Origin: Polytolypa hystricis UAMH7299
Lineage: Eukaryota > Ascomycota > Eurotiomycetes > Onygenales
Direction of reading: 5' to 3'
Assembly: GCA_002573605.1 (NCBI GenBank)
Contig: PDNA01000019.1
Coordinates: forward strand, 186,001 to 250,000
DNA length: 64,000 nucleotides
The position numbers were made by a program, and so were the translations under genes. Positions 13,488 to 25,201 of this stretch are shown here, one piece after another (position 1 is the first letter of the stretch; the number at the start of each line of letters is the position of its first letter). Under the pieces are notes generated by a model. It did not search any database. It was given only the letters and a program-made list of their open reading frames with translations, and had not been told where the DNA came from.

Positions 13488-14250
13488 TTTGTTATCTGAA
13501 AATATTGCCACCCATTCGCATCCACGTACCAGAATTTTCTCTTTTCAACATTGGACAGCATCTTGAAGGCAGAGGGCGGGGCGGGAATGTAATCCTTCCT
13601 ACTTAAAACGTTGCCGTCGAGCCTATTTCTGGGGCTTACCCGACAGGCTACGAGAAGGCGCGTGGAAAAGAATATTTTACCCCACGTTTGGCAAAAGGTG
13701 AGGAAAAGCCCGAATTAGTGGCGTTTATCTGATGCAGAGACGTTTTATCCTCGACGAAACTGCAGGCGACAAAAATGGGCAGTGCTGCCTACAGCCCTGC
13801 ATGTACCCTATCTCCTCCCCCTCCCCGTCCCCCCCGTGCGGCACAGCTTCACGATTCTAACTCGTTTGTCACGCAACAAAGGAATTCTGCAGGCAACAGG
13901 AAAACGGCAACATGGCGCCAAAGCGCTCCCTTTCCCCAGGGGGAAAAATCCGAATCAATCCTAATTTCAAAAGAGTTGTTGTTCCTGACACATTTTGATG
14001 CTGGATTAGGACGCGCATAGCCACAACTTGACCTCCTGGTCATATGTATATGTATGGTTTTCGTTCCTGATCTTGGCTGAGTTTCCCGTACGATGCATGC
14101 CAGGGTCGAAAGATCCGAGAAGATTCCATCAGACCATGTCATTTCCATGCGATTTTAGTTGTTGTTCCTTGTTTTTAGATCCCGACTCTTTGCATTCAGA
14201 AACTTGAGGGATTCAGCAGCTTTACACAGTAAGCTCAGTCGAAATATAGA

Positions 14251-14432
14251 CTCAGTTCACCTACTTGATCAGGTAAGGCGTGTGTCGCCCTATAATTTGG
14301 TGGTAAAAATGGTTTTAAAGCTTCTGCAACTGCTTGTACTGGTACGATCAATCTGGTCATGGATTATTAAAAATCCGGGGGGAGCTTGGGAGTGTGTTGG
14401 GGAGACTAACCAGATTTAGTAGGTGAACTGAG
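14251..14432. mobile_element. Possible 182-bp MITE with 15-bp terminal inverted repeats
   Basis: The sequence ctcagttcacctact (14251-14265) has its exact reverse complement at 14418-14432. Both ends are flanked by the trinucleotide aga (14248-14250 and 14433-14435), which could be a 3-bp target duplication or chance. The interior has no coding potential. A diverged copy of the right end plus its outer flank recurs at 14547-14570, so the motif is repeated locally. No transposase lies nearby, so it would be non-autonomous. Confidence 0.45.
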
Positions 14433-14448
14433 AGAATTTACGACTGAA

Positions 14449-14472
14449 TTTCTCATGCGAACGCATGAGAAA
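14449..14472. repeat. Perfect 11-bp hairpin (2-nt centre)
   Basis: The arms tttctcatgcg (14449-14459) and cgcatgagaaa (14462-14472) are exact reverse complements separated by two A residues. The hairpin lies directly outside the right end of the inverted-repeat element. No downstream T-run suggests a terminator. Confidence 0.6.
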
Positions 14473-16087
14473 CTCGATTCTACGGTGGATACCTGTGTAG
14501 GGTGGGGCCCGCTAAAAACACCATCAACCCACAATACTAACGGTATAGTAGTTGAACTGAGAATTACGACTTAGCGCGTACTTACTGAATCCCTCTTCTA
14601 CATAGTAAGTGTTGTATATAGGGCAATACATATAGAATCTACAAAACTGGAGCTAACAATGCTTACCATATGTACTTACATAGTAGAGGGCGATTGTAAG
14701 CAGGCCCCGATCCTAGTTTTCAAAGCGTCAAACATATCCCCACTGGTCGTTCCTTCGACGATGTCTCCATGCAGATGCGCTCGAGCTCCCCAACCTCCCG
14801 CCAGGCTGTCGATAGGGCAGGCAGACCACCCATGCTTGCGGCTCAGCCCAGAAAGTGAAAAGTGTGCTGCATGTCAGAAACAGAAATCGGAGACTAATTA
14901 GCGGCCATTAACCTGATTTTGAATTAAAAATAGAACATAATTCACCTGATATGGACTAGCATCCTTCAGCATGAGTGCCTATGCTAATCCTAACACGGCT
15001 AGTGTAGTGTTAAAAATTGTTATTGTTCTCAATTCCAGCCATTGTGTGCCTGGCCGCTAAACTGCTTTGAGACATATTTCGTCCTTAACGAGTGCCAATC
15101 ACACGGTTTCTTTAATTCCACTTCTGCCACGCCCCGCTTTGGTAATGAAACTTGCGGTTCATCAGCCTGGTGTCCTGCAGAAGGGGGTGGACGGCACAAA
15201 TCACACGCACCGCCAATGCTCCACGGTATGTCGGGTGTGTGCCCTCGCGAGTGTGCTGCAACGAGATTGACAGGGAGCGAGATGCCCAGCCTGCGTGCTG
15301 CCAATCAGCAGTCCCATCACCGACGCCGTCTCACCCACTGACGGGTGCAGTTCGCCGACACTACTAAGCAAAGAAGACCCTCACCTCTCCACTTTCCACT
15401 TGCCGCGACTCGACTCGGCTGGCCCTCGCTGCTGTCTGTCTTTGCTTCCCTCTCATTTTCTCTCCCAACCTCAACCTCGTCCACACCCAGCTGGTTTTTC
15501 CCACCCACGTCCGTTTTACCGCCATGCTCTATCTTTAGAACTTCCGCGTCTATAACGCTCACCAGACATGCATCGGCCTTTTCTCCATACCCGCAGAAGA
15601 ACCCATACTTCTTAACTTTGGCACGTCCACTGGGACCAGTTCCGCAAAAATCACCTGTTTCCCGATCTTCGCTAACCGCCCTTGCTTTTGTAACGCTCTG
15701 ACCATTCCACCCCATCCTGCGCCCTTATCCTGCTGCCATCCGCCCTCCACCTCTCCCCCATTTCTTCTTTTACAATTCTAAAGCTATATTTGCCCCTCAT
15801 ATTTGTTCGCTATTCCAAGACTTACACTTCTAAATATAATTATTCTGTGATTTGCGCGTCATCAGCGAGCTACCTTCCACCTTCCTCCTCGCGTCTCCAC
15901 TGCATTGTTTCATCCAGTGTTCGCCAAATTTCCCCGCTGCGCATTGTTCACCAGCATCTGGTGAGACCTTACGGCCAACTTTGATAGCAACCGGCACGGT
16001 CAGCTACACTGCCTCGTTTGACGGTGTCAATTTTCGCGCGGGTCCTACCTTGGACTCTGACATCGGGCCCTTGGACATACGGTCACA

Positions 16088-18123
16088 ATGGGTCGGAGGA
16101 AGATCGAGATCAAGGCGATCAAAGATGACCGAAATCGTTCAGTGTACGTGTTACCCATCTGGCTTTGACTTTTTGAAGCTTAAGATCCCGTTGCTGACTT
16201 GCGAGTTTGCGTCGCGATCATAGGACGTTTCTCAAGCGCAAGGGAGGTCTCTTTAAGAAAGCCCACGAGTTATCCGTTCTCTGCTCTGTGGACGTAGCGG
16301 TCATCATATTCGGCCACAACAAAAAGCTCTACGAGTTTTCGTCCGGTGATATCCGCGAGACACTTGCCCGGTATCAATATGTAGGTTTTGCGATGCGACC
16401 CGACCGCGACCGGATAGCCAGTTTGCTAATGAGCGTGTAGTATGGTCAACCACATGAACATAAAGGCCCAGCTGACTTCGCTGGGAAGCGCGATGGAGAT
16501 GAAGAGGAAGAGGACGACATGTCGGTGGTGGACGATATTCCTCCTTCGAAATCCAATATGGCTCAACCGCCAATGCAGGCGCAGCCGACCTTTCAGCATA
16601 TCAACTCCACGGCATCAGTATCTCCGCCGATGGCGAACGGAGCCTTCCATCCGCGGCACGGGACACCCCAGCCAGGCGCAATATCGCGACCGTCCTCGAG
16701 AAATGACCCTCAAAGAATGAATTCCATTCCCCAGCAACATCCTCATGGGTCTCCTCAGCCTCCACCGCGAAATGGGTTTGCATATATGCCAAATCCTCCA
16801 ATCTATAACCCGCAAGCGAACCCAAACATGCAACCCCCTAGGCCGGGACAATATCCTTATGGAAACCCTTCGCACATGCCACCACAACAGCAGCACCCGC
16901 AACATCCACATCATCCCCAGCATCCGCAACACCCACAGCACCCGCAACACCCGCAACACCCGCAGCATCCACATCAGCCCACTCCACCTCCGCCGGCTCC
17001 TCAACATCAACAGCACCCTCAATCACAGCATCCTCCGCCCCCAAACCCCCAACCCCATCCTCCCCAGTTCTCTCAGAACCAGCAAGCATACCTACAAGAG
17101 CACCACAGGCGGCAATCCATGCCACCGGCGTTCCCTCAGCAAGAACGCCAGCTTCCGACCTCTGAACCATCCATCCCGCAACAGCAGCCCCCGAATCATG
17201 TCAAGACGGAGCAAATGCAGGAACACCCACCTGCACCAAAGCCAGTCGCGACTAAGTCGCGCAGCATTTTTACCCCAATTGATGATCGGGGATCTGTGCT
17301 TGCACAACAGTTTGGATTTGCGCCTCCATCCGATTCTCCACAGTCAGAGTTCCCCCCTACTAAGCAGGAGGCTACCGATAATGGAGACAGCTCACATAAT
17401 GCCTCTACTACACGGCCTCCACCTCCACCTCCGCCCCCGCCTCCTTCACATGCTGCCCGATCTGTCTCTCATCTCCAGAGAACTCACTCTCTTTCCTCAA
17501 TACCTGATCTAACCCCCGTATCCCGGACGAATAGTCTCCCCGTTGGTATCAAGCGTCCACGACTTAAAGTCCAAATTCCGAGTGAAAACTCAGATGCAGG
17601 CAGTGCAACCGCAGAATCATCACCACGGGATTCTGGAAACACCGCTGGTCCCACAGCTGCAACGCCTGCAAAAGTAAATGCTGAGACTGGCCACTCTGCT
17701 GTTGTATTGCCCCCTCCATCTCCGTCCGCCAGTGCCTTGCTGAGCGCTGGTGCTACCGGTCCACCTAACCCATTTGCGCGGCCACCTCCACCAGGAACTA
17801 CATCGCAGAATAGCGCGGCGTATACAAGTAATAACAATAATATCGACACGCCCATTCTTCCTAGCCGCTTTGTATCTGACACTCTTCTTCCGTCACCGTC
17901 TAGTTTCTATGCCGAATGGGGCTTTGGCAGGTCTGGTCCGGACAGCAACATGCTACCCAGTCCATTGACTTTTCCCACTCCTGTAACGCAGAGTGGCCCG
18001 GGCTTTTCTAGGGAAGCAAGCGATTTAGAAAAGAAGAGGAAAAGCCCTGATAGCGGAGCCAATGCCGCCAACACCTCAGACGGCACTGCTGCTGGTGCCG
18101 GCAAAAGGGTGAGAGTTGAATGA
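16088..18123 (+). CDS. rlmA: MADS-box (SRF/MEF2-like) transcription factor RlmA
   Basis: Three exons join in frame: 16088-16143, 16224-16380 and 16441-18123 (631 aa). Residues 1-57 are a MEF2-type MADS box: MGRRKIEIKAI start, then FLKRKGGLFKKAHELSVLC, VDVAVIIFGH and KKLYEFSSGD. The rest is long and disordered, with Pro/Gln/His repeats (about residues 140-230), a polyproline run and a Ser-rich C-terminus ending in a basic KRVRVE. In yeasts and aspergilli this orthologue (Rlm1/RlmA) is the nuclear target of the cell-wall-integrity MAP kinase and activates wall-synthesis genes. The exact MADS match and intron positions make the family certain; pathway membership is inferred. Confidence 0.94.
16894..16977 (+). 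repeat. His-Pro-Gln coding repeat (9-nt units) in rlmA
   Basis: About nine imperfect CAY-CCN-CAR units run in frame and give repeated HPQ or HPH triplets. Codons vary (cac/cat, ccg/cca/ccc, caa/cag), so the tract looks old, apart from a run of identical cacccgcaa units near 16940-16960 that suggests recent slippage. Confidence 0.85.
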
Positions 18124-19275
18124 TGATACGTTCGCAATCTCCATATATCAATATCCCAAGCATTTCTTCGGTGTTTAGGTGATTTTTCCTTTTGCGTTTT
18201 GGGTGAAGTATCTACTTCCTCATTTTTTCTTGCCCTCTAGGGTTGTGTCTATATGGCGTTTCGCTCTTGTGTGTTTTTACCTATTTTCATATTTACCAGC
18301 ACTGCGTTTTGTCGACACTATATTTCGAGGATTTTTCTCTCGTTAGGTTTTGCTTCAGGAATATATACCCGTCAGTTCATTCGTTACGCACGACTTCCAG
18401 ATCGCTGTCATCGGTACTTGTGCAGTTTTACCCTATTTCGACGAAAAAGTGATGTCTTCCCTCCTCTTTTTCTACTTTGGCGTCTGCTTCTCTCCCGCGG
18501 AGCTCCATCATCCATCCAGCACCACCCTCTATATACCCGCAACATCGTTCTGTACTCCTGTCCCACGACTATACCTAATCCCATGTTCTGGTGGAGAATC
18601 GTTGAGGTCGTACTTATTTCTGTCCTTGCTTTTCTCTACATTATATATATACTTTATTCTCTCTTCATTAAGATTCATTTCTCTTTCTTATATACCTTGA
18701 AGATGCGTTAATTATAGGTGTTAGGAGCTGGGTTCTTTGGTTTATTCGTCGCTTTCTACCAGCTGGGCAAAGGTGTTTCCGCGGAATATGTCATGGGTGA
18801 TTTGGCAGACGTGAGATGTATGGTTGCAGAACTAAATGTTAAACTATCTCTGATCCGTTTCTTTCAATCCTAGCGTACACCGTAGTAAAGATCGTCATTC
18901 AGACTCGACCATTCGAATTTGCCTTCTTGCAAGCGCGATAGGATACCTCATCAGCAACTTAAAGTTGGTTGCATTAGTATCACGTGATTTCATACTTCCC
19001 CACACCAAAATAGGCAAAGTGCGAAAAACGAGGCTTAGGGCTCGCTAACGCACCGAGACAGGCTTAGTGCGGTCGCACTTTGGGAGGCATTACACTGAAC
19101 TGTTCGGAGCATTCACCAACCGCACAATTTGCCCAACGACGACCTCCCTCACGACGACGATATCCGAATCGGAACGGACACCCACAAACGACCAAACCCG
19201 CCCGCCACGAAAGTGTCCTTAATCTGTTCCGGGTTGACCTTTTTTTCGTTTGATTTTTCTAACGCATAGCCCATC
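18124..19275. other. rlmA 3' flank and rpl33 promoter
   Basis: The first 600 bases are T/C-rich and look like a long rlmA 3' UTR. The rpl33 promoter side holds a CACGTG palindrome at 18981-18986, 290 bp before the start codon, and a GC-rich stretch at about 19110-19230. No coding frame is supported. Confidence 0.55.
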
Positions 19276-20390
19276 ATGCCTTCGGAACACGGTCACAGAC
19301 GTGAGTTATCCTCCCCCCCTTTTGAACGTGTTTGAATACTTTCCTTGCGTCTTGCTTGCCTATGGTTCTCTGGATATTGTTGGAAAAAGAAGCGCGATTC
19401 TTGGAGATCACTTGAAGAAGATATGTGTGTTGGGGAATTTGAGATATTTGTCTATATATTGCGCAAGGGGGAGAGGGGAGCGCTGGTTGGGGATTCATGA
19501 TTTGTGTTTTTTAAGGGATTTGTGTGTGTGCTGACTATTTCTGCTTTGATACAGTATACGTGAAGTAAGCTTCTTCCTCATTCCCCTGGTTCTTTTTCCC
19601 CGTCGAGCGAATATGCGATGGTGCCGGATATGCATTTTTCGTGAATCGATGAATGGCTTGGATGGACGGGGAATACAAAACAATTGGAGGAACGGGATAG
19701 TACGCGGAGACAAAGGAAAATGGCTGACCAGATCGTTTCCAACCATTAGGGGCCGACACTTGAGCCATCAGCGTGGCAAGCGCAACACCAACCCCAATAC
19801 CAGGTACGAATATAATCCAGTCGTCAGGATCAATTCGAGATATAAGGGATGTTTTTTTCTGACAAAATAATATAGCCTTATCAAGCTTGAGGGTGTGGAT
19901 GATTCCAAGGCCGCTAGGTAAATACACCACCACCAACAGTCCTTCCGAGGAAAAGGAGCAATGCAAATTCGACAGAATTATTTGCAGTGTTAGGAAGGGG
20001 GCGTTCGCTGAAAATAAAGGGTATGGGTTGATGCTAATGTGGGAGTATTCGTTTGCAGCTTCTACCTCGGCAAGAAGGTCGCTTTCGTTTACCGGGCGAA
20101 GCGTGAGGTTCAGGGTTCGAAGATCAGAGTCATCTGGGGCAAGGTCACACGGCCACACGGTATGTTTTCCAGCGGCTTTGGATTTTATCTACGACTCTCT
20201 CTCTCTCTTTCTCCTAGCAGCGGAAGCGCTGTTTAAATCTACCGGAGAATTGCACGGCAAGTCTTGCTAAGACGTGATTTTCTTTTTGTTAGGCAACTCC
20301 GGCGTCGTTCGCGCACAGTTCAGAAACAACCTCCCCCCCAAGACCTTCGGTGCCTCTGTCCGAGTGATGTTGTACCCCTCAAACATCTAA
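19276..20390 (+). CDS. rpl33: 60S ribosomal protein eL33 (L35Ae, yeast Rpl33)
   Basis: Six exons join in frame to 109 aa, the usual length for this family: 19276-19300, 19555-19564, 19750-19803, 19876-19917, 20059-20159 and 20293-20390. The protein reads RLYVKGRHLSHQRGKRN, later FYLGKKVAFVYRAKRE and IWGKVTRPHGNSG, and ends FGASVRVMLYPSNI, all diagnostic of eL33. It binds 25S rRNA in the large subunit. Exon 2 is only 10 nt (tatacgtgaa), but frame and family both require it. The gene is intron-dense, as ribosomal protein genes often are. Confidence 0.95.
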
Positions 20391-20449
20391 ACAGACCTGC
20401 ACATATTACGCGGAGAGGGTGTATCCGTGGAGTGTATGTGTGTGTCCGG

Positions 20450-20480
<31 letters not shown>

Positions 20481-23400
20481 GTGAAAGGATGGGCGTGGGG
20501 TGGTGCGGGTTGGTGGGCGTCCCGCGGCGTATTGAGATGATCAATGTGGTGCCAGGCCAATCCCACGATTTTCAGGGCTGCGGAACAAAAAAATAAAGAA
20601 AAATGACACGAGCGGAATGTTAAAAATGGGAAAAAAAATTAAAAGCAAAACCGGTCGCATGCATGTTTGTTCCAAACATCGGAGTTTATAAAAATTGGAG
20701 AGGGGTGGTATACGCTTCTCTCCTTTTTAAATCTTCGACATCGTCTCGTGATGATAGAGAGAGAGAGAGACAAGGGAATATAACATATCCTGGTCCTTTC
20801 TTCTTGGGTGTTTTCTTTTCCTTACCTCTTTTTTTCCCCCATTTTTTTATTCTTCATTCATCGCTCCAGCATATTTCTTTTTCTATTACGATCAGATAAA
20901 ACTTCCTGTAATCTTGGGTTTTTGGGGGGGGAGGAGGAGAGGGCCTGGTTCTTCTGCGCCCGAAATACCAAATGTCTTCTATAAAATAACATATGGACTT
21001 TTTTTTACTTCTGTTCAACCGTCTGGTAAACTTACCTACTGCCATGTCATCTCCCTCTCAATGTTTCTTCTCTCTATCAGCCTTCCCACCAATGCAGGTG
21101 TCTGCTTTCCGGAGTATATCCTCCACGTCCCAAACCCTCCCTTACAGGTCGTCAGAAGGGACATACAAGGGAATAATAGAATGATGCATTCTGGGCCCGT
21201 TTAACCTGTTCAATCTAGTCCCCCACCTCCCGTCTGGCCCCTGCGTTTCCACTAATCACAAAATTTTAGGTTTCCTACGATAATGATGGACTCCATATGA
21301 AAGACTACGCCCTGTTAACTCAGTCTACAGCACACGGACAACTCCCAGTCACGAGTAATGGAACTTCAATACTAAGGCGTGTGTTGTTCGACTATTCCCA
21401 AGCAGATATTGCACACTGGGCCCGGGATTGATTATGCCTTGTATAAATTCCGTTCGTTCATTACCATTATGAGGAGTATCTGCTTCCTTTCATATCGTCT
21501 TTCTTCTGTTTCCTTTGAAGAGGAAAGAAAGCTGCTTGCTAGGTTTGCTTTTGCCTCGAGATTCTGAAACCGAATTCCGGTCCGCGATATATCATCACCT
21601 ACCCTAGCTATATATACAAACCCACTGTTAATTGTAGATCATAGTTCATTCTTGTTCTTTCTGGAAGACATGTGGGTTTTATGTCCCATTCATTCATTAT
21701 ACCTTATGGGCTACTTGCGAAGTTGAGCCTGTCAAACATCATCCCTTTTGTTGACAGCAGTGACCTATAAAAGTACATATGATATGATTACGATTCCCAG
21801 CGAATGAAAGCACTGACAAAAGATAGATCAGTCGAACGTGTACATGACTCGAATAAAGTTGTACTCGGAATGTCAAGAAGCGGGAGGGCCCCATTTCGTT
21901 ACTGCTGCCAGCTGCTTTCTGACATCCGAGAGTCCCGGGCCATGGGAAAGAAAGATGGTTATAATTGAAAGATTTCTAGGATCCGAATCATCCTATTTTT
22001 TATTTTATTTTGGAAACTTGTGATTGAAGTCGAGAGATATTCGACGTGGAAACTCGTCGTTTCCGAGCCGCTGAAAGTTGCGTTCGTGTCGTGTTGTTAA
22101 CTTGTTTCAGCTTTAGTTTCAGTTTTACTTCCAGCGCGTACCGTATCTCTCGAGAACCCTCGATTTTCAACATCTGTGCTGGAGTTAGCCACGTGCAAAA
22201 GAGGCTAGAATCTCTGCCGTCTCGGGTTGTTTCTTGAGGGGGGTTGTGGCCGAGCACCGACCCTGAAGGCCCCCACCACGGGCCAAGGCTAGATTACGAA
22301 ACATACCAGGGTCTTGGTAAGAAGGCGACTATGGATCGGATGCTCGAGAGTTCCGGCAGCCAGCATTGAAGGCCTTTGTGCAGCCGGAACTTGCTGTGCA
22401 TACGTATGTAAAGAAATTGAAAGATCATTATTGATGCATATGGAGTCGAGCACTCCGTAATAAAATACTTGAGGCTGCGTCATGTTGAACTTGTAGATCT
22501 GACGCGGCGGTCTGGACTCTGGGCAAAGTTGGCGCCAAGTGGTGATGTAATGCCTCCACAATCCTGATGTGCACCATGCTTGGCCCCGCTGATAGGGTTT
22601 GTCGCATTGGCGGGTCCTGGAATGGGAATGAATGTCTCCTGCGGGAAACCACATAATTGTTGACAGTACTCAACTAGCAGAGGGCGAGATCAAGGGGGGC
22701 CATTGACACTCGTAGCTTTTCATGTGCGACGTGGTGGACAGGGAGAGGCGGAGCCAGGTAGCTGGGAACATGTAGGTACAGGACTGTACAGAGCACAGCG
22801 CTGTGTGTTGTACACCAGAAAGGAATCACATTCGATCCACGGGGGATGAAACAGCGCAAGTCCCGTAGCTAAAACTATTATCCATGAGTTTGTGTGCGCG
22901 TCAATAATGACATGCCGCAGTCAGTCAGCCCAGCAAGTTCCTGTCTGCTGTTCCCTGTCGCATCTCCGCCAACAGGAGTGTTTGTTTTTTGGGCGCTGAC
23001 TGCAGTCGATCAAGGCTTTCCAAGTTTTTTATGCTTGCGTATGCAACTAGTCCACCTTTGAAATCTTGGTTTTTTATTACTTTGATGAGAAAAGATATTA
23101 AAAAAAATTGACCAGCATCAATCACTCCATGGTCCTTCCTGCTAGATATTTACTGCTCAGCTCCCAGCCACCCCGCCAACCACCTCCATTGCCCTTACAA
23201 CTTACACGACGGACTGACGCCTATACCACCCACACGCTCGTTTATATGCCCTTGTGAGATCAATTAATATCCCCTACGTACTTGCTGGTGGCTTTTTACC
23301 TACATGCTGCAGGCTGCAGTCTTGATCGCATTTTTTAGTGGACGAATTTGGTTGGTTGTTGTAACTCCTTCGACAGTGGTGTGTGGTATCTGAGACATGT

Positions 23401-23731
23401 CCCACCGGAACTCTTGTCTCTCTCTCTCACATCCGGCGGCTTCCCTTCCTCACTTCAATATCCCTTCTGCATAGTCACCATTGTCGCTCGTTTGGGAACT
23501 TGTGTCCCTCTTCCGAATCGTACCTTGCAGTCAATACCCGCCTTATCGAAATCGCGCAGAGCTATCCAACTGTCTAAGCCACCCACACATTTTGCCTCCC
23601 ATCTCGGAGTTTATCGTTACTAAAATTCGAAAGCCGGAAATTCCCTCAAATCTCTCAATCGACGAAAAAACGACCAATTTCATTTTTGTTCTCAGCTCCT
23701 AAGCGCATATTCTTGATATTCTTCATCCAAA
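20391..23731. other. 3.3 kb intergenic region
   Basis: This contains the rpl33 3' flank with a (GT)n microsatellite at about 20452-20481, a GA run near 20755-20771, and several poly-T tracts. From about 23330 to 23731 the sequence is pyrimidine-rich and resembles the leader of the DUF2406 gene. No coding frame is convincing on either strand. Confidence 0.5.
20452..20481. repeat. (GT)n microsatellite
   Basis: About 15 GT units lie downstream of the rpl33 stop codon, with shorter GT runs just upstream. Confidence 0.9.
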
Positions 23732-24674
23732 ATGTCTGCCCCAGAGGGGTCAGAACCGCGTGGCCGAAGAGGCATCTTCACCAGTAGCTCTGATAAGACT
23801 CACAAAAGCCAGGAGAGTTCTGGTTCTGGTTCTGGTCACAAACATAGTATGTCGGAGTCGGACAAGGAGAAGGATGGAAGAAAGATGCGCACTCATGCAG
23901 ATCCAACTCTTGCTATGAATGAAGCACAGCCATGTGAGTGTCCTGTCGTTGTGGTACCCTCCCCGATAATGCTACTGTGTTGGATACTTTGATTAGACTA
24001 TGTGGCTAATACACGTACAGCGGCTATCGCAATGGAAAAATCGAATCTAGAATCTTTACGCGCAGTACAACACAAAGACGTTTACGGAAACCCAATCAGT
24101 CAGTTCCTACCACTCTATACACTTTATCTACCTAGAAACTCGGGCGTTAACTGAGATATCCCGTTGTAGCTGAGCCCGATCTCTCCAACCCTACCCGCCA
24201 CCGATTTGAGCGCCCATTGGATACTATTCGTGCCTTCGAGGCTGCTATAGACGGAAGCTACGCCAACCGGAGGTCGTCATACATTCGTGCTGGTACGGCT
24301 GGTTCTTAAGCATAGTGACACCGCCGGCTTTGATTGCTAATATGTAACGTTGCAGATGAGAGTACGAATGGAGGCTACAGTCGACGAAATAGCCATTATA
24401 CTGGTACGCGATCTCTATCTATGCTCATTATGAGTTCTCGTTCCCATTGGTTCGGCTCCGTCTAATACCTAGTATCTTCTAGATCGAGGAGGAGGTTATC
24501 CAAATGGCAGATATAATGACCAAGCAAACCCCTCCCGCGGATACCAATCCAGGCCGGATAGCTATGTTGATGGCTACAGCGGCCACGGCTCTCAGGCACC
24601 CAGAGTCCCTCGTCATGGTCCACGCATGAATTCAGACCCGTACATGAACGGACAGAACGGACAGCGGCACCCTC

Positions 24675-24735
<61 letters not shown>

Positions 24736-25201
24736 GCAGCCCTACAATTATCCAAATGATAACGGATTCCCTTCCGGATCTGGCTCCGAAAATCACTCTG
24801 CAGACCAATTCCCCGAGTACACCGACCCCAGCTCTGTGAATAGTTCTATAGATCGTATCCAGCAGCAGAGACCAGATGAGCATCCTAGCGGTGAGGCGTA
24901 CGGCTTTGGCGGCTTTGGAGCGGGCCCAGAGCTTGAATACCCGCCGCCAGCCTCCCAGAATTACCATCAGGTATGATTCCGAGTTGGCATCCCCTCTCGT
25001 CTTCTCGCTTGCTTAAAGATAACTAACTCGTGATTGGCAAACTAGGGAGACGATTTTAGCAGCCAGGCTTTGGCGCCTGGCCTTCCTCCAAAGGATGCTG
25101 GCCCTACCGCTGGCCCATCCAACTTCACTGGGGCTGCGCCAGCTCCACCGCCGACCAATGAGAAGAGAAAGAGTTGGTTTAAGCGTCTAAATAAGACTTA
25201 G
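23732..25201 (+). CDS. DUF2406-domain protein with polyglutamine tract
   Basis: Six exons join in frame to 364 aa: 23732-23933, 24021-24098, 24170-24292, 24356-24403, 24483-24970 and 25046-25201. The conserved DUF2406 core (PF10295) spans exons 1-3: a DPTLAMNEAQP segment, then LRAVQHKDVYGNPI, then RPLDTIRAFEAAIDGSYANR. The rest is low-complexity: Gly/Tyr/Asn-rich, a 22-residue Gln tract, then Pro/Gly-rich, ending in a basic KRKSWFKRLNKT. The yeast members (Yor062c/Ykr075c type) are poorly characterised, so no biochemical role is claimed. The leader is long and C/T-rich. Confidence 0.85.
24674..24739 (+). repeat. (CAA)20(CAG)2 polyglutamine microsatellite
   Basis: Twenty uninterrupted CAA codons followed by two CAG codons lie inside exon 5 of the DUF2406 gene. 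The lack of synonymous interruption suggests recent slippage expansion. Confidence 0.92.

Larger units (their letters stand above)
13488..16087. other. Intergenic region upstream of rlmA, with inverted-repeat patch
   Basis: The part at 13.5-14.2 kb and 14.7-15.3 kb shows no supportable gene. An inverted-repeat, MITE-like patch occupies 14251-14570 and is listed separately. From about 15370 to 15960 the sequence becomes strongly C/T-rich, the usual look of a fungal promoter and 5' leader, and leads into the rlmA start at 16088. Confidence 0.55.

Noticed and set aside
14591..14690. Second inverted repeat (ccctcttctacatagtaag against acttacatagtagagg)
   Set aside because: The match needs several mismatches and a length difference, too weak to call an element.
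16894..16977. Possible CRISPR-like array
   Set aside because: The repeats are 9-nt coding units without spacers; this is a eukaryotic gene.
16615..17170. Two minus-strand frames opposite the rlmA repeat (Arg/Leu-rich and Ala/Val/Gly-rich)
   Set aside because: They are shadows of the His-Pro-Gln repeat on the coding strand.
19301..19554. Intronic snoRNA in the long first intron of rpl33
   Set aside because: Ribosomal-protein introns can host box C/D snoRNAs, but no TGATGA box paired with a terminal CTGA was found.
22289..22654. Minus-strand open frame of 121 codons
   Set aside because: No motif, isolated in a long intergenic region, no splice partners evident.
24462..24967. Minus-strand poly-Val and poly-Leu frames
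   Set aside because: They are antisense readings of the (CAA)20 tract.
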